Of a stretch of DNA of 14,135 bases, positions 1 through 5,956 are shown piece after piece. The position numbers and the translations under genes were made by a program. The DNA is from Deltaproteobacteria bacterium (lineage in GTDB: Bacteria > Desulfobacterota > DSM-4660 > Desulfatiglandales > HGW-15). The first letter of the stretch is position 1. Each line of letters opens with the position of its first letter. The notes beneath the pieces were generated by a model. That model saw only the letters and a program-made list of their open reading frames with translations. It made no database searches and had not been told where the DNA came from. The stretch covers positions 1 through 14,135 of the forward strand of contig DAOVAK010000021.1 of NCBI GenBank assembly GCA_030671095.1, written 5' to 3'.

Positions 1-1403
1 ATAATTTCCTTCTTCCATACGAGGAACAGGTTGATGACCCGCTGGGTTCCCCAGTCAAGATCGATCAGTTGCATCAGCTCCTCATCGGTCGTGGCAATAC
101 CTCTGGCACAGCCTCTGCCACTTTCGCAGTTGTGGCATCGGAGACACTCCAGGGCCACCAGATCCGCTGTTCCCGTGCACACGCCATCAGCCCCGAGGGC
201 TATGATCTTGGCCACATCATGGGGTGTCCTGATACCTCCGCTGGCAATCACCGTTATCTTGTCTCTCACTCCCTCATCCTTCAAAAATCGATGAACTTTG
301 GGGAGCGCATATTCAATGGGCATGGCGATATTTTTCTTGGCGATATCAGGAGCCGCGCCAGTGCCACCGTAGCTTCCGTCCAAATGAATGATATGGGCGC
401 CCGCATAGTAACTCCCCACCGCCACCATATCCACGTCCGTCGGCGTGGAGACCTTGACCGATACCAGGGCCTGGGGATTCATCGCCTTTATCCAATCCAC
501 ATGTTTTTTATGATCTTCCACTGAATAAACACTGTGAAAAGGAAAAGGGGAAAATAGCGGGTATCCAACCAATGCCTCGCGCATGCGGGCCACGCCCGGT
601 GTCACCTTGTCCCCCAAGAGGTGTCCACCAAGACCCGGCTTCGCCCCCTGAGCATACTTGAATTCAACAATCTTGACCCTCTGTATGGTCTCCTCCCTGA
701 CCCCAAAAAGGCCCGTGGCTACCTGGGTGATCACATGGTCGTCATAGGGTTTCAGCTCATCTGGGTATCCACCCTCACCGGTGCAGCAAAAGGTGCCCAA
801 GGCGGCGGCGGCCTTTATCCTGCTCAACATGGTGGTAATGCTTACGGAACCGTAAGACATCCCCCCGCCATAAAAGGGAACCTCTATTCTGATCTTGTGG
901 GCATTATCATTAAGCCGGTTCAACTCCACACCCACATCCACATCCTCATCCGGCAGATCCAAGGTCTCCTTCACGGCTTCTTTGGGAGGATATACGAGAC
1001 GCAATTTGTCAAAACCACCGTCTGACTCCCCTATCCTGTATTCAAGTCCTCCTGGCGGCACACCACCCGTCTCAGCCATGTACCAGGTGCTGACCAGAAG
1101 GTCTGGGGTCCATCGAAAATCTCCCATGGCATCGAAGGTGGGATTCCTCTTTAAAGAGAGGGCTTGGACCGGGCATTCGTCGTAACAAGGTGTAGGGCAA
1201 TCAGGCCCAACACAACGGTAGTGGTGTTTAACCAGGACATGGCCCCTCTTCATGACGTGAACACCATAAGGACATACTTCCACACATTTGCCGCAGGCAA
1301 TACAGTCGCTTGTACGATCCAGCCGGTATTTTCCGATAGGGTTTCGGAACCGGGATGGCGTGGGCACAGACTCTGGAAACTGAAAACCTTTGTGGCTACT
1401 CAA
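1..1403 (-). CDS. Glutamate synthase FMN subunit (GltB2-like) with N-terminal 2x[4Fe-4S] ferredoxin domain, 3' end cut by window
   Basis: About 467 codons are visible and the frame is still open at base 1, so the C-terminus is missing. A ferredoxin domain comes first, with Cys34/37/40/44 (CIACGKCVEVCP) and Cys64/69/73/77. The glutamate synthase alpha/beta-barrel follows: a GGGMSYGSVS stretch near residue 182, a GEGG loop, QGAKPGLGG around Lys255, HLDGSYGGTGAAP, an FMN-phosphate loop (ASGGIRTPHDVAK) and a cysteine cluster at 420/423/426/432. These are hallmarks of the FMN domain that reduces 2-oxoglutarate plus ammonia to glutamate. The glutaminase and GXGXG domains of full-length GltB are absent, as in the split archaeal type, so partner subunits would be separate genes. 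There is no ATG near the 5' end. I place the start at the TTG at 1403-1401 because a GAGGAGGGA ribosome site precedes it by 7 nt. It overlaps the previous stop by 8 bases, implying translational coupling. A GTG 12 codons further in is the alternative start. Confidence 0.85.
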   Translation of the reverse strand, partial: MSSHKGFQFPESVPTPSRFRNPIGKYRLDRTSDCIACGKCVEVCPYGVHVMKRGHVLVKHHYRCVGPDCPTPCYDECPVQALSLKRNPTFDAMGDFRWTPDLLVSTWYMAETGGVPPGGLEYRIGESDGGFDKLRLVYPPKEAVKETLDLPDEDVDVGVELNRLNDNAHKIRIEVPFYGGGMSYGSVSITTMLSRIKAAAALGTFCCTGEGGYPDELKPYDDHVITQVATGLFGVREETIQRVKIVEFKYAQGAKPGLGGHLLGDKVTPGVARMREALVGYPLFSPFPFHSVYSVEDHKKHVDWIKAMNPQALVSVKVSTPTDVDMVAVGSYYAGAHIIHLDGSYGGTGAAPDIAKKNIAMPIEYALPKVHRFLKDEGVRDKITVIASGGIRTPHDVAKIIALGADGVCTGTADLVALECLRCHNCESGRGCARGIATTDEELMQLIDLDWGTQRVINLFLVWKKEI

Positions 1404-2793
1404 GTTCGTATCCCTCCTCAACCTTTCCCATGGATCCGAATGTGGCCTCATCCAGGTCTTCAAAGAACATGGCACGGCCTACCTCTCCCCTCAAGCGGCG
1501 GGCTTCCCTTATCCCCATGGCACCCATCACCTCCAGGAGCTGGTTGTGCCATGCGCCCAAAAGGTTAACAACGCGTGAGGCGACCCAGGACGACGGGGCC
1601 TGGTCTATTTCTACTGGACAGGACAGCCCCTTCGTGCAACGACGACACATCCGGCACTCCAGGGCAATGAGTATGGGGAAATCAATGAAGACTGCGTCCG
1701 CACCGCAGATCACAGATTTTGCCACATGCTCGGCCATAGCGAGACCCCCACTGACAAGCAGTGTAATTTCATCTCGCACACCCTCTTCCACCAAGGCCAG
1801 ATGAACGGAACGAAGAGCATCCTTGACAAATAGGGATTCATCATCCATGGCCCTGCCATTATGGCTTCCCTCCAGGTGAACAATGGAGGCGCCTGATTGA
1901 ACAAGCTGTAAGGCCTGCTTTTCCACCCCTTTAACCAGAGGCAAGCGGATACACATGAGGGCCGAAGGATGGAACCTCCTGATTGTTTCCACGGTCTCTT
2001 CCCAGTCTTCCTTCCAGGGGATCTCCATTAACCGTATCCCATCTCCCAGCTTCTCCAAATCGATCGGCCCTGGCGAAATAATAGGCACCAGGTAAGGCCT
2101 GAAATCGTCCAAACCTTTCTTCAATTTATTCTCGGGCAGGGAGAGCAATGTTCCCAACCTTTTGGCCGCCATGGCCCACCCCGCTATGGTCTTCTCACTC
2201 AGAGCACCAAAAGTGGGCACTCTCATGATGATGGGAAGGGGAACATCTATGAAAACCGGTACATCACCCTCCAGTTCACCGGCTTGGTTAAAAGTGAGAT
2301 TCCTTGGTGTCTTGCCCAGATCAATGGCCGTGCTTATGTATTCCCGACCGTGGATACCGTCTCTTGTGGGCCGAACGATCTCTGACATATCCGTCCACAT
2401 GGCGTCGAAACCAGGGCCACTAAAAGGCCCCGGATAGCCTGCACCGGAGACAGGAATCTTGCCACTCTCCGCTTGATACCATAATCTGGCAATAACATCT
2501 GGTGTCCAGTGGGCATCTCCAAGGGCCTTGTATTCAGGGTTGAGAGATTTATGGATAAGTTCCTTGGGACACCCCTGAACGCACCTGAAACAGTTCATGC
2601 ATTGGTTGTCAATCGAGTCAATCATTTGGTAGCCATCGAGGCCCCGATTATCATATACCCCATAGACGCATTGCTTTTTCACGCAGACGGCACACTTGAG
2701 ACAGCCCTCTTCCCAAGCAATGATCCCAGACTCCGTAATCTCCTTGAATCGGTGGGCGGTGGGCTTCGTATGTATCACGTATTTGGAGGGCAT
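1396..2793 (-). CDS. Degenerate glutamate synthase-like iron-sulfur flavoprotein
   Basis: A 465-residue paralogue of the next gene with the same architecture. An N-terminal ferredoxin domain has Cys31/34/37/42 and Cys65/68/71/75 (CMNCFRCVQGCP). A glutamate synthase-type barrel follows from about residue 185, and a C-terminal cysteine cluster at 380/383/386/392 has exactly the spacing seen in the neighbour. The RPTRDGIHGREYI stretch (141-153) and the phosphate-loop region (VSGGLAMAEHVAKSVICGADAV) mark the family. The substrate-side motifs are gone: there is no GEGG loop and no QGAKPGxGG lysine loop, and that part is replaced by unrelated residues around 216-275. I infer that it kept flavin and iron-sulfur centres but not glutamate synthesis, so it may act in electron transfer. 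The ATG has a good ribosome site (GAAGGA, 7 nt upstream). It lies downstream of metF across a 243-bp repeat-bearing gap. Family assignment is strong; function is unknown. Confidence 0.8.
   Translation of the reverse strand: MPSKYVIHTKPTAHRFKEITESGIIAWEEGCLKCAVCVKKQCVYGVYDNRGLDGYQMIDSIDNQCMNCFRCVQGCPKELIHKSLNPEYKALGDAHWTPDVIARLWYQAESGKIPVSGAGYPGPFSGPGFDAMWTDMSEIVRPTRDGIHGREYISTAIDLGKTPRNLTFNQAGELEGDVPVFIDVPLPIIMRVPTFGALSEKTIAGWAMAAKRLGTLLSLPENKLKKGLDDFRPYLVPIISPGPIDLEKLGDGIRLMEIPWKEDWEETVETIRRFHPSALMCIRLPLVKGVEKQALQLVQSGASIVHLEGSHNGRAMDDESLFVKDALRSVHLALVEEGVRDEITLLVSGGLAMAEHVAKSVICGADAVFIDFPILIALECRMCRRCTKGLSCPVEIDQAPSSWVASRVVNLLGAWHNQLLEVMGAMGIREARRLRGEVGRAMFFEDLDEATFGSMGKVEEGYELE
1411..1419 (-). 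promoter_or_regulatory. Ribosome binding site that decides the TTG start
   Basis: On the minus strand GAGGAGGGA lies 7 nt before the TTG at 1403-1401, within the last codons of the upstream gene. No ATG exists in the correct frame near here. This strong purine run is the main reason for choosing TTG over the GTG at 1367-1365, which has only a weak purine stretch in front of it. Confidence 0.7.
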
Positions 2794-2831
2794 CTTTGAA
2801 TCCTTCGAATCTTGGAAATTTGAAAATTGTC

Positions 2832-2927
2832 CTTCGATGCTTCGACACTGCTCAGCATCGACCCTGAGCTATGTCGAAGGGTCGACTTGGCTCAGGACCG
2901 TGAGCCTTTCGAACGGCTTGTCGAACC
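2832..2927. repeat. Dispersed-type palindromic repeat cluster between metF and the flavoprotein gene
   Basis: Three inverted repeats lie in the 243-bp gap. CTTCGACA-2nt-GCTCAG (2840-2855) faces its near-complement (2864-2879, 14 of 16 positions). GGCTCA (2889-2894) pairs perfectly with TGAGCC (2901-2906). TTCGA near 2908 pairs with TCGAA ending at 2925. The TTCGA/GCTCAG wording resembles dispersed intergenic repeats seen in many bacterial genomes. Copy number cannot be seen here. In RNA these would form hairpins between metF and the downstream genes, so they could process or partly terminate the transcript. The rest of the gap (2928-3036) shows no gene. Confidence 0.6.
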
Positions 2928-3036
2928 ATTTGTCATTTGGTTATTGGGATTTTGGATTTCCTTTTCGGTTTAGGATTCTCGGCCAAGGGTTAAACAACAG
3001 CGGTTCTGTATCAGGTTACTTTGGAGCTACCACATG

Positions 3037-3963
3037 TTACGAAAAGGAGGGTCTTGGGAGAAGGCCTGCTTTCTCCACAATCTCTCCAACCACCTCTTCC
3101 CATTCAATGGCCATGATATGCACGCCTTTGACACCCGGCATTTCTTTTAACCGCTGGATGGTTTCCACGCAGATCTGGATACCTTCCTCTCGCTGCTTTT
3201 CTTTGGGTACGCCCCCGATCCTCTTTATGATCTCATCCGGGACGTCCATGCCCGCCACCTGATTGTTCATATACTTTGCCATGCCTGGGGACTTCAGGGG
3301 TGTCACGCCTCCAAGGATGAAGGCTTTATCCGTAAGGCCCTTATCCCTTGCCATGTTCATCCATTCCTCAAACCTATCCCAATTATATACGCACTGGGTC
3401 TGGATAAAATCTGCTCCCGCGTTGATCTTCTTGGCCAGTCGAATGACCCTGAAGGGCAGCGGATCGGCAAAGGGGTTTGCAGCAGCGCCAATAAAGAGTT
3501 TTGGGGCCCTGCTTAGGGACTCACCCCCCAAAATGGTCCCTTCGTCCCGCATGTTTTTCACCACATTAACGAACTGAATAGAGTCCAGATCAAATACGCC
3601 CATGGCTTGGGGCTGGTTACCAAAACCCTGATGGTCACCTGAGAGACAGAGCACATTGCGGATCCCAACGGCAGAGGCCCCCAATATGTCAGACTGGAGT
3701 GCAATCCGATTCCGGTCTCTGACCACCACCTGCAGCACAGGATCCAACCCCGCCGACCTCAAAAGGCTACAGGCAGCCAGACTTGACATGCGCACAATGG
3801 CCGTCTGGTTGTCCGTCACATTTATGGCATCCACCTTATCTTTCAATAGCTCTGCCTTTTTGAGCACCGCGTCAGGGTCCGCACCCTTGGGAGGACCACA
3901 CTCCCCGGTCACCGCAAACTCGCCTTTTTCAAGTACTTTTTTCAGATTGCTCACATCTTTCAC
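3037..3963 (-). CDS. metF: 5,10-methylenetetrahydrofolate reductase (MetF)
   Basis: A 308-residue TIM-barrel flavoprotein that interconverts methylene-THF and methyl-THF, the last folate step of the methyl branch of the Wood-Ljungdahl pathway and the methyl source for methionine. Visible family marks are GECGPP near residue 21 (the glutamate matches the catalytic Glu28 of the E. coli enzyme), INVTDNQ, LCLSGDHQG, the IQTQCVYN strand and GVTPLKSPGMAKYM with a VPDEIIKRI helix. I start it at a GTG (3963-3961) whose last bases overlap the metV stop as GTGA, with GGGAGG about 10 nt upstream. An ATG at 4041 would add 26 residues that lie entirely inside metV and do not resemble MetF. It has no C-terminal extension, as in the short two-subunit MetF/MetV enzymes. 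The adjacent metV makes the MetFV complex assignment likely. Confidence 0.92.
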   Translation of the reverse strand: MKDVSNLKKVLEKGEFAVTGECGPPKGADPDAVLKKAELLKDKVDAINVTDNQTAIVRMSSLAACSLLRSAGLDPVLQVVVRDRNRIALQSDILGASAVGIRNVLCLSGDHQGFGNQPQAMGVFDLDSIQFVNVVKNMRDEGTILGGESLSRAPKLFIGAAANPFADPLPFRVIRLAKKINAGADFIQTQCVYNWDRFEEWMNMARDKGLTDKAFILGGVTPLKSPGMAKYMNNQVAGMDVPDEIIKRIGGVPKEKQREEGIQICVETIQRLKEMPGVKGVHIMAIEWEEVVGEIVEKAGLLPRPSFS

Positions 3964-4628
3964 TTTTGTTGATCCTCCCTGATGATCTTTCTTGGTCCCT
4001 TCCCTTGCTTCTTGGTCCAATCCTTTGGCGGGTAAACCCACTCAAGCCGCTCCAGGGCGTCGAAGGAAGATAATCTATCGATAATCACCTGCCAAGCGCA
4101 GGGAACTTCAGGGTTCACTTCGCATTTACCTCCCACGGATCCGCCACAAGGGCCATTAAGGAGTTGTTTTGAACAACGTGCAAGAGGACACACGCCGCCA
4201 AAAAAATAGAGCATGCAGTCCCCACAACCGAGGCAGTTCTCCACCCACAATCCCTGATCCTTGGTCTCACCCAAAAATTCCGTGTCCAGGGCTGGTATGA
4301 TGGGAATCTCAGGAAACATATCTGCCACGGCTTGGACTCCGGCACCGCAGCCCAATGAGACAACGGCGTCGTATTTCTCTATGATATCGTCCAGCTCTAT
4401 GACAAAATCCTTCACGCATTGGCGATCCAGCGTTTTTTCCTCAATGAGCACATCCCTTCCCTCCATCTTCTTGGCCATGCGCAGTGTGGAAGCCAACGCA
4501 CCGGTCTCCTTTTCGCCTCCCGCCGCACATTCGGCCACACAAGAGCCACAGCCCAAGACCAAGAGTTTCTTGTAAGGGGCGATCATCTCCCTGATTTCGT
4601 CAATGGGTTTCTGTTCTGCTGTTATCAT
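3960..4628 (-). CDS. metV: MetV-type zinc/iron-sulfur partner of MetF (MTHFR C-terminal family protein)
   Basis: A 222-residue cysteine-rich protein. The N-terminal GCGSCVAEC (Cys27/30/34) is followed by Cys71 and an SLGCGAGVQ turn (Cys94). The C-terminal half carries NCLGCGDC (132/135/138), Cys147, Cys152, the signature NGPCGGSVGGKCEV (161/169) and Cys177 before Trp179. This is the pattern of MetV, the small subunit that in acetogens binds MetF and supplies an iron-sulfur route to its flavin. The order MvhD-like, metV, metF with a 4-base overlap supports one complex. The ribosome site is only moderate (purine-rich GAGAGAAAGG just ahead of ATG). Compared with acetogen clusters, no HdrABC genes are present in this window, so the electron donor must be encoded elsewhere or be one of the flavoproteins downstream. 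Confidence 0.85.
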   Translation of the reverse strand: MITAEQKPIDEIREMIAPYKKLLVLGCGSCVAECAAGGEKETGALASTLRMAKKMEGRDVLIEEKTLDRQCVKDFVIELDDIIEKYDAVVSLGCGAGVQAVADMFPEIPIIPALDTEFLGETKDQGLWVENCLGCGDCMLYFFGGVCPLARCSKQLLNGPCGGSVGGKCEVNPEVPCAWQVIIDRLSSFDALERLEWVYPPKDWTKKQGKGPRKIIREDQQK

Positions 4629-4697
4629 AACCTTTCTCTCTTTCTTGATTCCTGTGGACTCTTTAGACCCTTTCTACACCTCATTGCGAGCCAGCTA

Positions 4698-4753
4698 CGT
4701 CCCGATGGGACGAGAGTCCCACTCCCTCTAACCCCCCCTTTTGTAAAGGGGGG
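4698..4753. repeat. Two hairpin-forming inverted repeats between the MvhD-like gene and metV
   Basis: CGTCCC-GAT-GGGACG (4698-4712) and CCCCCCTTT-TGT-AAAGGGGGG (4733-4753) are perfect inverted repeats in the 159-bp gap. The C-rich element resembles a dispersed repeat common in deltaproteobacterial intergenic DNA (from memory, not checked). Neither is followed by a T-run on the minus strand, so they are not classic terminators. They may stabilise or process the mRNA. Confidence 0.6.
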
Positions 4754-4787
4754 CATGGGGGGATTTTGTCCGTCGTTTATCCTTTCC

Positions 4788-5210
4788 CTATGCAGCCTTC
4801 TTATGTACGGGCGATGGACCCAGTTTGGAGGTCAAATCCACAATCTCCTCTGCCAGCTTTGCAAGTGGCCTGCGATCATCTTTCGACCTGACAATGAATC
4901 CAACCCGTTCCTCCTCCAGACCGATGCTCCCGATGATCCACTGGGTCCTTTCCATACGCTTTCTTGCCCGCCGATTGCCTTCAAAATATCGGCAGGCCCC
5001 CTCGGGACAGGTGATGAGATAGGCAGCATCGGCAAATTCCTCCAGTGCCCTCAGAAGGTGAAGCGTATCTAATCTCCCGCTGCAAGGAATGGGAAATAGG
5101 CGCAGGGACTTTCCATACTTCTCCTCGAGGGCTTGTCTCTCCTTTTCGCTGCTGTCGGGCGTATTCTGGCAATAGAACAGGGCCAAAATAGGGCCCTTTG
5201 AATGGGTCAT
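4788..5210 (-). CDS. MvhD/FlpD-like hydrogenase iron-sulfur subunit, short and cysteine-poor
   Basis: A 140-residue protein resembling the [2Fe-2S] subunit MvhD/FlpD that links electron donors to heterodisulfide reductase-like complexes. Recognisable parts are the N-terminal strand ending FYC (Cys14), PCSGRLD (Cys43), a helix LLRALEEFADAAYLITC and CPEGACRYFEGN (Cys68, Cys73). Typical members have an extra cysteine pair in the N-terminal strand (C-x2-C). Here the position after Cys14 reads QNTPDSS, so only four cysteines remain in the whole protein. It is the first gene of the minus-strand cluster, followed after 159 bp by metV, which matches MvhD-metF association in acetogens. AAGGA lies 12 nt before the ATG. 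No HdrA or hydrogenase gene is in the window. Family call good; cluster ligation uncertain. Confidence 0.75.
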   Translation of the reverse strand: MTHSKGPILALFYCQNTPDSSEKERQALEEKYGKSLRLFPIPCSGRLDTLHLLRALEEFADAAYLITCPEGACRYFEGNRRARKRMERTQWIIGSIGLEEERVGFIVRSKDDRRPLAKLAEEIVDLTSKLGPSPVHKKAA

Positions 5211-5294
5211 TTCTGTGCTGAGTCCTTTTTAAAATATCACTTTACAGGTTCGCTCAGGATGGGTAAAGCCAGGCCATTTTCCACCTTAGCATAC

Positions 5295-5306
5295 TCGATA
5301 TATCGA
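5295..5306. promoter_or_regulatory. 12-bp palindrome upstream of the MvhD-metV-metF cluster
   Basis: TCGATATATCGA is a perfect palindrome in an AT-rich stretch (5290-5331), 85 bp upstream of the first start codon of the minus-strand cluster. Its position fits an operator or part of the promoter region. I could not fit a convincing -35/-10 pair and cannot name the regulator. Confidence 0.35.
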
Positions 5307-5374
5307 ATACAATATATTATTAATGCACGCAAAAAAAGCCCTGGACAGATCCTCGCTTCCATCTGCCTTTGAGG

Positions 5375-5417
5375 AAAAAATTAAGGCGCCTTCCTTCCCA
5401 TAGAAGATAGACGCCTT
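5375..5417 (-). terminator. Possible second terminator behind the ammonium transporter remnant
   Basis: On the minus strand AAGGCG (5417-5412) can pair with CGCCTT (5388-5383), followed by AA and a run of six T. The loop is long (about 23 nt), so this is weaker than the hairpin at 5432-5459. It would insulate the MvhD cluster from transcripts coming from upstream. Confidence 0.35.
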
Positions 5418-5431
5418 TGTCATGTATGCTC

Positions 5432-5459
5432 AAAAAATCTCCGTACACCCTTGTGCGGA
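5432..5459 (-). terminator. Rho-independent terminator behind the ammonium transporter remnant
   Basis: On the minus strand the stem TCCGCACA / TGTACGGA (one mismatch, AGGG loop) is followed by GA and six T. It lies about 47 bp after the stop codon of the amt remnant, where the original amt terminator would be expected. Confidence 0.6.
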
Positions 5460-5506
5460 ATCCTATCCTTTACCTTATTGTTCTAGGCTATTTTGTCAAG
5501 CGTTTT

Positions 5507-5701
5507 TTACTGGGTGGTAAAGATGGAGAATCCGGGATATGCCTCCATCCCGTGTTCATCAATGTCAAGACCACGCAACTCCTCGTCTCTGCTCACACGC
5601 AGACCCACCAGGTTTTTGATTACATAAAAGAGGAGGAATCCAGTTGCCACACTCCAGGCAAATACGGAGATAACCCCAAGGGCCTGCACACCAAGGAGCG
5701 A
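5507..5701 (-). pseudogene. amt: C-terminal remnant of an ammonium transporter (Amt/AmtB)
   Basis: About 65 codons on the minus strand end in a proper TAA. They read SLLGVQALGVISVFAWSV, then a hydrophobic segment (GFLLFYVIKNLVGLRV), then the cytoplasmic tail with SRDEELRGLDIDEHGMEAYPG. That tail is the conserved Amt C-terminus that contacts PII (GlnK) proteins. Only the last transmembrane helix and tail remain, against roughly 400 residues in a whole transporter. Upstream of base 5701 the homology stops abruptly and hairpin-forming, repeat-like sequence takes over, with no start codon or ribosome site that would make a sensible protein. I read it as a 5'-deleted gene that kept its own terminator. 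A functional short protein is unlikely. Confidence 0.8.
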
Positions 5702-5830
5702 CGACTTAGGCGTATGGAGAAATACGCCACAAGCCTTTCGAGAGCCTCAAGGTCGAGCGAGAGGAGCGATCGAAGGCAACGCCGCTTGAGCCCTGCGAAA
5801 TCCTGTTTCGGCTGGGAGATGATGCCTTGA
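5702..5830. repeat. Repeat-like segment at the truncation point of amt
   Basis: The segment starts with a perfect hairpin, GGCGTAT (5709-5715) against ATACGCC (5722-5728) with a 6-nt loop, and continues with GC-rich sequence having no recognisable coding content. It abuts exactly where Amt homology ends. It looks like an inserted or dispersed intergenic element, but copy number and ends cannot be judged from one window. Confidence 0.45.
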
Positions 5831-5858
5831 TGGTGAATCAGCGGATAAGAAAATGAAG

Positions 5859-5887
5859 TTGATTGTAATCACCTAATCAATTAGGAT
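5859..5887 (+). promoter_or_regulatory. Putative sigma-70 promoter of the aspS-gatC, gatA, gatB operon
   Basis: TTGATT (5859-5864), a 17-nt spacer and TAGGAT (5882-5887) form a reasonable -35/-10 pair about 70 bp before the aspS start. The -10 differs from TATAAT at two positions. It is the best match in the 256 bp between the amt remnant and aspS. Confidence 0.5.
5872..5885. promoter_or_regulatory. Palindrome overlapping the aspS operon -10 box
   Basis: CCTAAT-CA-ATTAGG is a perfect 6+6 inverted repeat lying across the spacer and first bases of the proposed -10. A protein bound here would block the promoter, so it is a candidate operator. It could also be chance in AT-rich DNA. Confidence 0.35.
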
Positions 5888-5956
5888 ATAGAGTTTGTGT
5901 AAAAGCCTTTGATATCAACAGGCTGGAAAATCCTGGTTGCGTATTAGGACAATTTC

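Noticed and set aside
69..1568. Several plus-strand open frames in the first 1.6 kb
   Set aside because: All are antisense to the two glutamate synthase-like genes, whose cysteine motifs prove the minus-strand reading.
2696..3262. 188-residue plus-strand open frame
   Set aside because: It crosses the ends of two minus-strand genes and the repeat cluster between them and shows no protein-like pattern.
3964..4041. ATG at 4041 as the metF start, adding 26 residues
   Set aside because: The extension lies inside metV, has no MetF similarity, and a GTG with a GTGA overlap and a ribosome site fits better.
5417..5830. 137-residue plus-strand open frame
   Set aside because: It runs antisense to the amt remnant and its terminator; the sequence has low complexity and no recognisable domain.
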